Source of the DNA: Enoplosus armatus
Taxonomy: Eukaryota > Chordata > Actinopteri > Centrarchiformes > Enoplosidae
Assembly (NCBI RefSeq): GCF_043641665.1
Contig: NC_092180.1
Location: 13,633,891-13,697,890, forward strand
Direction of reading: 5' to 3'
Length of the DNA: 64,000 nucleotides
Each line of letters starts with the position of its first letter. The first letter of the stretch is position 1. Both the position numbers and the translations under genes were made by a program. The notes beneath the pieces were generated by a model, which was not told the DNA's origin, did no database searches, and was given only the letters and a program-made list of their open reading frames with translations. Shown here one piece after another: positions 24,335 to 34,850 of the stretch.

Positions 24335-25036
24335 GCTGCAAACACAACATTGACATATTATCATCTCACAAAATTGTTGGCTAATGTGTTAGCAGTAAGT
24401 TGAGTTGCCTATTTACACATACAGCAGACCGGGGGCAACATTATCATTCATTTGGACTCCTGTCAAGTCCAATATTCCCTCCCTTTTTAGCCATGTTTTG
24501 GTCTTCACCAACCCCAGTGAAGAATACCGGTCCTTAGCTCTAAATGCTATGCTATATTCACCATGCTTTGTTTAAAGAGTTCCTCAGTCAAACTGTTAAA
24601 TCAGAGTTTGGGTCCTCAGTAGGCCGAGAGACATGTCACATTGGGTTCTGGTGCATTGCATCCAGCTGATGTGTTGTCCTCTTTTAAGACCTGTGTACCT
24701 GCGATGATTGAACTGTTTGCACTGCAGCTGTTAAATCATAATGGCAGGTTTTATATATTTGTTTTGTTGTCTGGCTAAATGTTGTGTTGTATGAGACAGT
24801 GCACACCTTTTGATGCTAGACAAATTTCAGAGAAATCTGACAAAGTGAAATCAACTCAAATCCAAATCAAACCAGCGAGTCACTGACTTTATCTGTCTGC
24901 CGTTTGGTGCTGGGCTAACACTGAGGGAACTGCAGTCAGGTGATAATTCTCATTATGAGAGACCCCTTCTTCATTGTAAATAGTAATTTTTTCCATTGTT
25001 AATATAAATAGATATATTGATTAGAGCGGCTTTAAA
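24335..25036. mobile_element. Repeat family B, copy 3, interrupted
   Basis: The left half (CATTGACATATTATCATCTC, TTACACATACAGCAGACCGG, CATTATCATTCATTTGGACT) and right half (TATCTGTCTGCCGTTTGGTG, GTCAGGTGATAATTCTCATT, AGACCCCTTCTTCATTGTAA) match family B. Between 24563 and 24870 about 300 bases have no counterpart in copies 1 and 2, and they separate the phrase TTCACC from CCAGCGAGTC that adjoin elsewhere, so this copy carries a later insertion or rearrangement. Confidence 0.7.
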
Positions 25037-25345
25037 GTTTCATTGCAGTCATTTATCCGTGTGTAGGAATGGTGACTCCCCTTTTCCAGAGAGTTGCGTC
25101 GTAGCGGGCCTTTTTAATCCACCATCCTAAAATTAACCGTGCAGCATCTGTTACCATGGTGAGCCTCCCTGGATAAAATCGAGATCTAAAGACATGAAGT
25201 TGGATCATTGATGCAGTAATTCCACTCTTTAAGACAGGCCTCTGCGCAAGGAAACAAATAGCTAATTATAATAACTGTAATATGGAGTGATATGAGGAGT
25301 AATTCCTTCTAATATTAGGCTGGCTCTATTGTCTGTCTCTGGTGT
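25037..25345. other. Candidate conserved non-coding island
   Basis: Mixed-composition sequence with CpG-containing pieces (AGAGTTGCGTCGTAGCGGGC) and homeodomain-type cores (AAATTAACCG, AGCTAATTATAATAACTG). No frame. Inferred regulatory only. Confidence 0.35.
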
Positions 25346-26029
25346 ATAATTTTAGTATTCATCTCATATTCAAACAGCACATATTCTCAATGCAATGTGT
25401 GAAATTAATTGAGTTATTTGCTGCAAAAGATATTATCTTAGAAGTATGTATGTAAACTGTTGCAAAAGTAGTGAGGAGGACAGCTGGTGACTGATGTGTG
25501 TTTGTATATGAAACAAAGCTTAATAGAGTAGTATCAGTCGCACATGCAGGCATCAGTAGCAAAACACTTCTGCAGATGTACTGTGAAAAAGAAAGGGAAG
25601 AGACATCTGAGTGTTCCTCAGATGGCTGATGGTGAGAGAGAAACATTAAAGCTTGGTATTTGTGACATGATGTCCAGTGCAGTCCTCCTAATCTGCTCTA
25701 ATAGAATCCTGATTTCTTTCACTTAGAGATGAGAGTCACTGCGATGTAGAGCTCAGGCTGCGGCCATCTCTGATAGGACAGAGAAATATCAGATAGGTAT
25801 GAAGACAGAATAGTTACTCTGTTCCTTTTGAAGCCTTTCCAGTATAAAATGAATGATGGGGTTTTTTTCCTATTCATTTGACCACTTTAGTTTTGATGAC
25901 ATTTTAACAAATAATTTGAAAGCCGAGGGGTTTATTCAGTAAATAATAACATAAAACATATAGTGTACAGGTAATCATTTCTACTATGAAGATACTAGTG
26001 TGCATTATAATCCAATTTTATGTGCAATA
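25346..26029. other. Unique non-coding sequence
   Basis: The 95-codon minus-strand frame at 25359-25646 overlaps a 60-codon plus frame; neither is protein-like. Confidence 0.5.
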
Positions 26030-26122
26030 GAGCTGAATCGATTAGTCAATCAAGTGATCAATTAACTGATTAACTGATTGCAGAAAATTAATCTGCAACT
26101 GTTTTGATAATCAAATTGCTTT
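26030..26122. mobile_element. Short dispersed repeat (family F)
   Basis: AGCTGAATCGATTAGTCAAT, TTAACTGATTGCAGAAAATT and AATCTGCAACTGTTTTGATA match the order of a well-known fish repeat built on GATTAGTCGATTAATCGATT-type words and AGAAAATTAATCGGCAACTA-type words. Diverged fragment of about 90 bases. Confidence 0.6.
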
Positions 26123-26768
26123 ATTTGAAAGAAGCTTGACCACGAAATGCTTCTGTCCCACAACTCCCACAGTTTCCTATCACTTTTGGCATTCATGCTT
26201 AAATACATTGCACAGCTTTTAATCTAGTGCACTTATCTTATATCAGATATCAGGTATTATATCTTATACAGCCTTTTAGACCCCAAACGGTTGATGTCAT
26301 GTAAAATTAAATACTGGATTGTGAATCACCCTGCACTGATGAAAAGCATGTAATCTGCTGGGTTGTTGAACATTGTAATCACAAATGATTTAACATCCCT
26401 TTGTCTTACATACTGTATGTCTGTACTTCTTTCACCATCATCCAGGACATCAGGATGAGAGATGAATCAATATTTGAGAAAGCTACTTAATTATGCATTT
26501 AAAAGGATGGTGAGCCATTTTGCACTGAGAGCTTCTACATGTAAAGCAGGGCCCTTTCACAGGACCTTCAATGGTTTTGTGGTGTCATTGTGGACCATTA
26601 CAGTGAAATCAGACCATTTTGATAATGGCTTTCTATTAGTGACCTTGGATGAAAGAATTACAGATAATCTACATCTAAACTAATGTATTTTGTCCCTGCA
26701 AGGACAAAGAATTTGGTTTAAAACCTGGCACCTCCCCAAATAGAGGCATCCATTCATCAGTGATGTTC
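26123..26768. other. Unique AT-rich non-coding sequence
   Basis: Nothing recognised. Confidence 0.5.
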
Positions 26769-26815
26769 ACACACACGCACGCACACACATATACAGTATA
26801 TACACGTGCACACTG
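26769..26815. repeat. Imperfect CA/TA microsatellite
   Basis: ACACACACGCACGCACACAC followed by ATATACAGTATATACACGTG and CACAC. Alternating purine-pyrimidine sequence throughout. Confidence 0.8.
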
Positions 26816-26884
26816 CAATGTCAGTGAACAGTGAGAGGGCAGCAAATCACCCTCTGACACCGGAGGAATAGAGAGAGCCAAGTA

Positions 26885-27350
26885 ACCTTGTAAAAGACAA
26901 TCGCTGGGGCCACAAATTAAATGAAATGGCTAATAAAATTACTTGGCATACCGTCCACTTAATAAGAAACAGGCATGTCCCAACTTTAATGCTATTTACC
27001 CACCTGACTAAAGTATAACACCGATTTGGCACCTATGTCCAGATTGAACTGGAAAATGACTTGCTAATCTGTTTAGGTATTTGGAGTAATTGGGTCTGGT
27101 GCCAGTGAGGGGGATTTCCTTGACTGTTGAAAGTCTCTGCTAGTAGTCCATTCCCAGCTCCTTGGTATAATTACTCTGACAGAGCTGTGGCCACAGGGCC
27201 TGTGAGCAGGGCTGCTTTTTAAACTGTAAATTATGAAGGATTAGCATTTATGAATTTTAAATCAGGACTGTGGTAGGAGACACTAAAGCTGCTTAGTGAT
27301 TGCAAACGGCAGCGTCTAAGCAGGCAGCTCTACACCCCTCACTCTCCAAG
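26885..27350. other. Candidate conserved non-coding island
   Basis: A long complex block, free of frames and simple repeats, ending just before the first large TG tract. It holds AAATTAAATGAAATGGCTAA, CCACTTAATAAGAAACAGGC, AGGTATTTGGAGTAATTGGG and ACTGTAAATTATGAAGGATT. The density of TAAT/ATTA cores in otherwise balanced sequence is the reason for the call. Not tested for conservation. Confidence 0.4.
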
Positions 27351-27357
27351 CTGTTCA

Positions 27358-27360
<3 letters not shown>

Positions 27361-27425
<65 letters not shown>

Positions 27426-27443
27426 TGTATGTGTGTGTGTGTG
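27361..27443. repeat. TG microsatellite, 64 bases uninterrupted
   Basis: The perfect TG array covers 27361-27424 (32 units). It is followed by ATGTA and a further TGTGTG stretch to about 27443. Such arrays can adopt left-handed DNA and are highly length-variable. Confidence 0.95.
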
Positions 27444-27500
27444 GCTGTTTATTCAAATGTGGCTCTGCATAAACACAAAATGCTCAGACTGGACTCCCAC

Positions 27501-27519
27501 TATTCGCTTAAAGCGAATA
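27501..27519. promoter_or_regulatory. 19-base near-perfect palindrome
   Basis: TATTCGCTT and AAGCGAATA are exact reverse complements separated by one A. It could be a dimer-binding site for a DNA-binding protein; no known family is proposed. It lies between two TG microsatellites. Confidence 0.35.
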
Positions 27520-27560
27520 AGGATCTGACATCTTAACATCAGCCCCATCCCAGCCTATAC

Positions 27561-27601
27561 TGTGTGTGTGTGTGTGGGCGCATGTGTGTGTGTGTGTGTG
27601 T
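27561..27601. repeat. Interrupted TG microsatellite
   Basis: Sixteen bases of TG, then GGCGCA, then about twenty more bases of TG. Confidence 0.9.
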
Positions 27602-28604
27602 TTGAAGGAAAGTGTGGGTATGTTTGCCAACTCATGCGGGGTGCATCTCCCCTGTCACTTTTTCTCAGGCTGGGGTTCTGCTCCTCACTAGCGTGTCACA
27701 CTATGCAGAATATCCAATGGGTGATTATGTTAATGTGGGACTTGATCCATGTTAAATTATGCATAATGGATTGATGTGGCACAAAGTCATCAATTAGACG
27801 GATATCAGCACTAAAAAGTGTGACACAGCATAATACTCTTTTTTTTCAGCTGTTTTTGGTTCACAGACAGGCAGCAAACGACACACACGCACACACGCAC
27901 ACACCACCTCGGTTACCCGGTTTAGCTGTGTGTGTGTGTTTCTGTCAGTTTGTGTTTGTGCATCTGAGTGTCCATCTGTCTGTGTCAGAGTTGACCTTGC
28001 TTTGTTTCAGATTTACAGTCATCATGCTCTTCAGTCGAGGTGTGAGTCCATGACTGGCATGTAGTGATATTTAGCAGTGGGTGAGGCTGTGGGACAGACA
28101 CCACCAGAGGCCTCATATCACACCTCTAGGAGCTGTCTGCACCAGGGTCGCTGAGCCATGACCTCAAGCCTGCGGTGTTAACTGGTTTAGCCAGGTGGCA
28201 ATAGCAGGGGGGCGGAGGATTTGGAGGGTTGAGCATTAAAAAAACCCCATGAGCTGATGAATGAGTATGGGACAACACCTTCTCCTCACCAGGCTTTCAC
28301 ATACACTTCTGCAAAAAAGCTTAATACGTTCTGATACCTTCAAACATAACACTGTGTGCGCATGTTTCTCTGGTGTTTCACTGAACCACTTTAGTCAACG
28401 CAGTCTCCATCCCCAAAACATCCCAGCAGAGCTCCTTCCCTGACAGAACCGACCATTTTTGTTTAAAATGGCCAAAATTAACACTTAATTTAGGCCTCTT
28501 TACCTCCCTGAACAGCAGTTCAGAGTTCTTTGGAACAATATTCCTTCTGAGTCTTCTGTATTGGATGAAGCCGATTGATATTTATATGATCATCACCCTT
28601 CATC
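27602..28604. other. Non-coding sequence with small CA patch
   Basis: A short ACAC/GCAC patch lies at 27880-27905 and a TGTGTG patch near 27928. The rest, including GC-richer sequence at 28080-28250, shows no gene or repeat family. Confidence 0.5.
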
Positions 28605-29081
28605 CGTAACTCAAGTGATGTACAAGTATCTCAAAATTATACTTATTTCATTTTTATGCTACTTTATACTTCTACACCACAACATTGAGGGAAATATTGT
28701 ACTTTTTATTTTTTAGCACCTAAAGTTACTAGTTATTTTGCAGATTAAGATTAATTAAGATTGCTTATTGAGTAATTGTAATTAAGTATGTCTAAAAATC
28801 TGCCAATGCTGTAAGAATATACCAAACTTGGTTGATTTAAAGTGTCTGAAGAAAATAACCTTTTTAGTGTTCAAACTAAAACACCATCAAATGTGCTATT
28901 TTTCTGAATAATGAGTGCTTTTACTTTTGACACTTTAAGTACATTTTGCTGATAATATTTGTTTTACTTTTACTTAAGTAAGACTTTGAATACCGGACTT
29001 TTAGTTGTAGTAGTAAGTATTTTTAGAGTGTAGTGTTATTACTTTTATTGAAGTAAAGGCTTGGAGTACTTCCACCACTGA
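28605..29081. mobile_element. Dispersed repeat (family E) with ACTTCCACCACTG end
   Basis: ACTCAAGTGATGTACAAGTA, TATGCTACTTTATACTTCTA, TTTTACTTTTACTTAAGTAA and the end GGAGTACTTCCACCACTG match a common teleost repeat in which phrases about AAGTACTTAAGTA recur and the boundary is CCACCACTG. It is thought to be a non-autonomous DNA element. About 480 bases, diverged. Confidence 0.65.
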
Positions 29082-29870
29082 TGATCATAGTTGTATGGTA
29101 TATATATATATTTAAAGGATTACATTCATCACATTTCATTATTTAATCATAAATTAATACTGAACTTTTGTGAAAAAATACTATAGCGTCCCTCGATAAG
29201 AAGAAGTTCCCTGGTTGTGCTGCCAATTAATTAGCGAACAGTACAACATATCACACTAAAACAGTCAGTTTAGATCTGCTAACTAAACTAATATCCCTGA
29301 ACATAGTAATACTCATAACATAACAGTGACTCTTAACATTTTTTCAGTTAAGCGTTAAATACTTGCTTTATTTTGTCTAAATAAAGTAGAAATATTTTGT
29401 CTTCCTACTTCTGGTTGTTGTCAAGGTCTATTTTTGAGCGGTAAGTTTGATTAGATCTGATGTATTTTTCATCCGTCAGCAAATGATGGCCACAAGGAGG
29501 CACTAGTCTGTTTCTGTCTGTCAGGCCGAAGATTTTCACCTAGCACAGACCTAAGTCACCTATGAAAGAAGGCCTGAGTGGACAACCCCGACTCGTAGGT
29601 GAACAAGTCCTGCAAAACAAAAAACAGATCATTTGTCATTGAACATACAAACTTTGCTGTAGTTTGTTTTTTGTTTTCTGGTCTCTGTCACTATATCCTC
29701 TCCACTATCTGGGAGCGACTGTCAGCAACCCTCTTCATTGTTGTATTGTCCGCCAAAGAATATTTGTAGAAATCCTCTCTTTGAAGCCTTTAGTGAACTG
29801 TATCATGAAATTATTGTGTTTCAATGTGAGATGTATTCCTTAAATAAAAAAAAAAAAGTGAAAAATGTGG
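29082..29870. other. Unique AT-rich non-coding sequence
   Basis: A short TA array (TATATATATATA) sits at about 29099-29111 and a 14-base A-run near 29846. No gene. Confidence 0.5.
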
Positions 29871-30345
29871 AGCACCCCGCCACCACAAGGACACCCCACA
29901 GAATTTTATGAAATCTCTTGTGTTGGTTTTGCAGCTTTGCCCCAGCAAAGAATCTTCTCCCACACTCTGAGGCATAAGTGGACACATCTTATTGATTTTC
30001 TTTCACGGCGGATTGCATTGATTGCTGCAAATATGGCAGACGAATCCAGCTGGTTGTGCGTCCACTGGGACAAAGTGGGGAGGCAGACAGGGAGCTGTGG
30101 CTGGGTGTGCCACAGCGGGGGGCCAGGCTTCATTACACCAACTAAGAGCCCACTGGCCTGACACAACCCCAACCCCCGACCCCCACCCCACACTCTCCAT
30201 CCTCTACTTACCCCCAAATTAAACTGAGAGCTTTTTAATTATTTATCAATACCATGCACTCATCGTGGATCAATCAGTGTGAATGGTTTTTAAATATAAT
30301 GAAGGAGCCCGCTCCAATGGACTTGTGAAAATTGATCGGGATCTT
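29871..30345. other. Candidate conserved non-coding island
   Basis: A GC-richer part (29990-30210) adjoins an AT-rich part with CTTTTTAATTATTTATCAAT and ATCAATCA at 30269-30276, an exact match to the PBX-HOX-type core TGATTGAT read on the other strand. Frames are open on both strands over 30000-30220 and contradict each other, so coding is unlikely. Regulatory role is inferred. Confidence 0.4.
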
Positions 30346-31466
30346 TGCCATTATGCCTTAAGTAAAGATGAGCAGTGGTGACAGTGGTGTTGGTAATTTG
30401 GGGTTTGGGCAAGGATGAAGTGGAGCACCCCTGGAGTGCTCCCCTGCCTGAGCCGGAGTGTGCTTCAGTAAAGGCAAACAGTATCTGTGCTGAGAGGCCA
30501 TCTCTTCCTCCACCATTAATCAAGCTCTTAAACAGGACACCTCATCTTATCATCACATCACACCGTACTCACAGAAGAGGGCAGGCCTCTTCCTGGGTCC
30601 AGAAGCACCACACACCTCCTCAGAGAACACTTCTCAGAGCAAATTACACAGGTCCTCACCACTCCCAAGGTTTAGTAAAGCTTGATTCATTGTGCTTCTA
30701 AGGCCTCCGAATGAACCTAAGCAACCTTAACTTTCCCTCTCCGCCTCCATATTTCTCTCTGGGTGCATCATGTCAAGCAGAGTGAGGAGCTATTCCATCT
30801 GGAATTATTAGCCAGAGACACACAATGCAATCTAATTTCATACCACCACTTTCAATCACTAGGAATTCAGTGTCGCAGGGGCAGTAAATAAGACATGGGG
30901 TGCAGGTATTTCAAAATGAGTTAATGCTTGGGGATGAATTTCTGTACCTGAATTTTATGAAATTAGAAAAATATCACCTGTCATTCACTTACATTTATGT
31001 CCATTCAAGAGCTGCGAGTAAACAGTCTGATATTGAATTCAGAAGATTGTTTGTGAGGGAACAAGCCGACATAAAGCAGGACAGTATAATGAGATTCTTA
31101 TTTCATCCTTTTTTTCCTGATGGGGGTGGAATTGGATTATAGGGGACTTATTTGTGTGTGATATTGAGCACTGCAAAATAAATTCACACCTATTCAAATT
31201 GAAATCAGACCTAGGTGCATCAGATAATCCTTTTTAAGATAGTATGAACTGACAGTCCAAGCCCACACACTGGAAAGAAATAATCTATCCCTAACAAAAC
31301 AGATATATAGCCTACCTTGCCAAAAGCATTCCAAGATTTTTTACAAATATTTACCAGTCAAGTATGTGCTTGATTTTTTTTCTCTCTTAGAGGCATAAAC
31401 AGTTGCATCCATATTCATAGGGAATTTGAGCCTGTCTCCCAATCATCATGTCACAAAGAGTCTTAG
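30346..31466. other. Unique non-coding sequence
   Basis: The 30400-30700 part is open on the plus strand for 108 codons with Pro/His/Ser-rich translation and no family match. The part at 30770-31180 is island-like in texture. No repeat recognised. Confidence 0.45.
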
Positions 31467-31545
31467 CAAAAGCGCCTTCCCAATAGCTCAGTTTGTCGCT
31501 GGATCAGGAAACCTGATTTTGTTTTGAATCCCGGAGCCTTTTGAG
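31467..31545 (+). other. Degenerate tRNA-like sequence, SINE head or tRNA relic
   Basis: TAGCTCAGTTTGT at 31484-31496 resembles the A box and GTTTTGAATCCC at 31521-31532 resembles the B box (GGTTCGAATCC) of a tRNA or tRNA-derived SINE. The spacing is a little short, the ends do not pair as an acceptor stem, and the B box has lost its CG, so this is not an active tRNA gene. The likeliest reading is an old SINE head. Confidence 0.35.
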
Positions 31546-31821
31546 ACGTCAGCCTGTATCAGCGAAGAAGCCTGTGATGGCTGCAGTTATACAGCATGGC
31601 GGCTCCAGCTGCTCATGAATCTTTTTGAAATGGCTTATTTCTGAGGGAGTGTTGAGACGTAAGCCTGAAAGAAGGACAAGGTTTAGTGTGAAGATGAGCA
31701 GTGGGTAGCTGCTGCGAGGATGTGATGTGCTCATGGTGGTGTCAGTGGTTGTGGTGAGACTGTGAGAGGCTCTAATGTGAGAAGGGATGAAGCAGAGACA
31801 GAGAGAAAGAGAGGGTTATGA
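31546..31821. other. Short non-coding sequence
   Basis: GA-rich in its last 40 bases; nothing else recognised. Confidence 0.45.
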
Positions 31822-31886
31822 GGGTGGTGTTGGTGTTGGTGTTGGTGTTGGTGGCGGGCAGGGCGGGTGGGTGGGTGGGTGGGTGT
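31822..31886 (+). repeat. GGTGTT array grading into GGGT array (G-quadruplex motif)
   Basis: TGGTGTTGGTGTTGGTGTTG passes into GGGCAGGGCGGGTGGGTGGG and further GGGT units. Between 31856 and 31883 there are seven GGG tracts with spacers of one or two bases, which is an unusually strong G-quadruplex-forming arrangement on the plus strand. Confidence 0.9.
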
Positions 31887-32809
31887 AATACAACCTTGAC
31901 ATGAACCCAAACTAGATGTGAGCTTCAGACACATTTCTCCTGATGCTGCTGGCATTCATATGAGCAGCTTAGTGCTTTATCTCCCCACTGGCTGAAAGCT
32001 AGTGGGCCTGCATGATGTCCATTCTGGGGTCTTGGGCACTATAAGCCTGTGGGTCAGGTGGTGTGAGGCCATGTCTGTTGCACTGAGCTCTGGGGTAATG
32101 AAGACTCTTGCAGTGTGTAGTTCTCCCCTTCATCTCTCCCCTCTGTGTCCTGCTGGAGCATTAAAGCCATACAGATGCAACAACAGAGTCGTACAGGGAG
32201 CAAGTGTGGACACATTGTGAAGGCCCGGCCCACTTTGATAGAGTCACCTTCCTATTCCTTGTGCTTCCGTGCCAGACCTTTGTACATTATGCAGTGTGTT
32301 GAATTTTTTAAACCAGCCCAACACCTATTATTTGTCCACAAAGAGGAAGAACACATGCAGGAGGATGTTGTCCGAGAGTTTAAACATCACAGCCCTCACC
32401 TTTATTAATATTTCAGTTTCTCTGTGTCTTTTACAGGTCCTCCCAGTTCTCAACCTAATCCTGTCCTCCTTTTCTCCTGTCTTTTTTCTTTCTCTGTCTC
32501 AATCTCTCCCGCCAACACTGTCTTCAAAAATTGCGTTTATAGACACATTTTCATTATCAAGTACATTTTATAGAAAGTGTAAAGCCACCTGGATTATATT
32601 TTATTTATTATATTTTTTATTTTTATACATGTTCTCATGTTATCAACATTCCCTTCCAACACATAATGTTTATACTGAAACCACCAATATATTTTATTTG
32701 TTTTCCCTACAATGACCAGTCCTGATAACTAAAGCGTGATTAATGTTTCAATAATTGTTTTGGCCACTCAACATTTGGTTAAGATTAGGGAAAGGTTATG
32801 GTTTTGGTG
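31887..32809. other. Unique non-coding sequence
   Basis: The 148-codon frame at 32269-32715 lies in very AT-rich DNA, has a Phe/Leu/Ser-biased translation and resembles nothing known. No repeat recognised. Confidence 0.5.
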
Positions 32810-33147
32810 AAAGTTCCACTTTTTGGGAAATACGTTTTTCTGCTTTATTGCCAAGAGTTAGATGCTAAGATCAATGCCACAGTTGTGCTTGTATGCTAAA
32901 TAAGGAGCTAGAGCCAGCAGCCAGTTAGCTTAGCATAAAGATTAGAAGCAGGTAGAGGTAGAAATCACAAAATCACATTGTCCAGTTCAGTTCTCTATCA
33001 GTCAACAGTGAGGGGAGCACTGCTAAAAGCTTACCTTTTGACAGAGCCAGGCTAGCTGTTTACCCCTGTTTTCAGTCTTTATGCTAAGCTAATCTCCGTC
33101 CGTATGTAGCAAAAAAAACCTTCCCAAAATGTTTAAGTATTCTTTTA
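32810..33147. mobile_element. Fold-back repeat family A, copy 3, short centre
   Basis: Left arm: TTTTTGGGAAATACGTTTTT, then CAGCCAGTTAGCTTAGCATA. Right arm: ACAGAGCCAGGCTAGCTGTT, CAGTCTTTATGCTAAGCTAA, CCCAAAATGTTTAAGTATTC. The two arms are inverted copies, here separated by about 90 bases of unrelated-looking centre, so the centre has been deleted or replaced. Confidence 0.75.
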
Positions 33148-33954
33148 AGGGTGAAAAAAGAGAACGATATGCTATGAAAGTGAGGCCAACAGAGGGAAAG
33201 ATGGTTCATCACAACAGATAGGGGACAACAACTGTAATCCTTTGAGCCCTCTCTGAAAACCTTGTTCCATCTCCCAGTGTGAAGTAGCCAAAAAACACTT
33301 TGAGGAGCCCACACCAACAGAGAAAAAGTTATTTGGGTTGTAATGAGTGACCTTTCCATGAAGCAGCAAACATGCATTTTTATGCCAGGGAATAAATAGC
33401 TGAGCTACATAACAATTAAGGTAACCTTTCTGTTTGAATAAGAGGCAATTGCTCAGAGAACTGAAATAACATGAATGATAAATTATTTTTGTAACCCAGT
33501 GCACAGACGGTGAAGAATAAGGAACAATGAAGTGGGGGAGGGAGAAGTGGTGCCTTGTCTCAATTGTAAATCCCAGTTATAATGCCTCGTTAAAAAGATT
33601 TGGGAAAGCGAAACAGAAGCAGACACAGTCTCTCTTTCTTAAAGGTAGACAGGTCTCAGTGGGATTCATTAATGTGTGTCCCGGTGGTAGTCTTCCTCTT
33701 ACAGCACAATCGCCTGGGTTAGCACCAATCCTGAAATTACACCTAATTGGACAATTACTCAAACTCAGAAACCTCCTGCAATAAGCCAACAAGGCCCCTA
33801 ATAAACACCTTGTCTTCTAATAAAAACAAGGAAGTCATTTGCGTCACCCAAGAGGCCCAATTTTTTTTTTTTATCTGGGCTAAATTTATTTTTAAAATAA
33901 TTGCATGTGCTGTGAATGAGAATATTAAAACGGTAGCTGAGAAAGGGGAAAGAA

Positions 33955-33956
<2 letters not shown>
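33148..33956. other. Unique non-coding sequence
   Basis: Frames near 33084-33504 and 33527-33792 occur on both strands and are not protein-like. The part at 33560-33840 is island-like (CCTAATTGGACAATTACTCA), possibly regulatory. Confidence 0.45.
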
Positions 33957-33957
<1 letters not shown>

Positions 33958-34011
<54 letters not shown>

Positions 34012-34020
34012 AAGAAAGAC
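33958..34020. repeat. Compound GT-GA microsatellite
   Basis: GT units from 33958 to 33996 run directly into GA units to 34010 and then GAAA units. The Cys/Val and Thr/His frames over it are artefacts. Confidence 0.95.
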
Positions 34021-34357
34021 AGCAATGCAAACCCTACCTTAGGCTCAGTGTTGCAGTGTGCTCTCCTGAGGGAGAGCTCATTTGTTCCACAGATAGGCGC
34101 ACTCTGCACACTGCACTACTTTAATATTATTGCTGTCATGCTATAATGAAATAATTACTGTTTTGTCTTCCTTTCAACCAACCAAGCCCACCCCACTCCC
34201 TCTGCTTTGACCCCTCCCCCACACATATTGGTCAGAAACACGTTTCCTCCACATGTGAAACATTAATTAAACAATGACAGCGATAATAGATTTCTTTCAG
34301 CCTTGTTCTGCATCCGTTCAGGTCACTTATAGCGGCTGGTGGACATTGCCTATGAAG
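34021..34357. other. Unique non-coding sequence
   Basis: Nothing recognised apart from ACATTAATTAAACAATGACA near 34260, a homeodomain-type core. Confidence 0.45.
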
Positions 34358-34850
34358 TTAAAGGAATAGTTCAACATTTTGGGAAGTATTAGTATTAGTA
34401 CTTTGATGAGAAGACAGACAGCTCTCTCATATCTGTCCGATAAATATAAGGCTACAGCAAGCAGTTGGTTAGCTTAGCTTTGCACAAAGACTGGAAACAG
34501 GGGGAAACTGTTTGCCTGGCTCAATCTCATGGTAATGATAAGAGTCCAGGAAGTCACTGCTCAAGGCCAAGAAATAGTCCAGCATAGAACTGTGTATCCA
34601 CAAGGTGTTTGCTGGGCTTGTACAGAGGAAACAAGCAAAGTATAGTGTGTTAATTAGTGAAGTTTAGAGGTGCTGGTAGGTGGATTTTGTTACCTTCAGA
34701 CAGAGCCAGGGAAGCTGCTTCCAGTGTTCGTGCTAAAGTAAGCTAACTGCTGCTGCTGGCTATAGCTTCATATTTACCATACAGACATGAGAGTGGTTGA
34801 TCTTCTTATTTTATTTCTCAGCAAAAAAGTGTATTCTTGAACTACTCTTC
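34358..34850. mobile_element. Fold-back repeat family A, copy 4, most complete
   Basis: Both ends are present: TTAAAGGAATAGTTCAACAT on the left and its inverted counterpart (AAGAGTAGTTCAAGAATAC after complementing) on the right. Left-arm TTAGCTTAGCTTTGCACAAA and GACTGGAAACAGGGGGAAAC mirror right-arm GCTTCCAGTGTTCGTGCTAA. The centre keeps GAGTCCAGGAAGTCACTGCT and GAGGTGCTGGTAGGTGGATT. Best reference copy of the family in this window. Confidence 0.85.

Noticed and set aside
27361..27601. Regularly spaced TG arrays as a CRISPR-like or satellite array
   Set aside because: These are simple dinucleotide microsatellites without repeat-spacer structure, and the window is eukaryotic.
29865..30222. 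Four overlapping frames of 65-103 codons on both strands
   Set aside because: Mutually contradictory; GC-richer composition lowers stop frequency. Non-coding island is the better reading.
32269..32715. 148-codon plus-strand frame
   Set aside because: Sits in strongly AT-rich DNA; Phe/Leu/Ser-biased product, no family resemblance and no clear splice or promoter context.
33747..34124. 125-codon frame with Val/Cys run
   Set aside because: Produced by the GT-GA microsatellite at 33958-34020.
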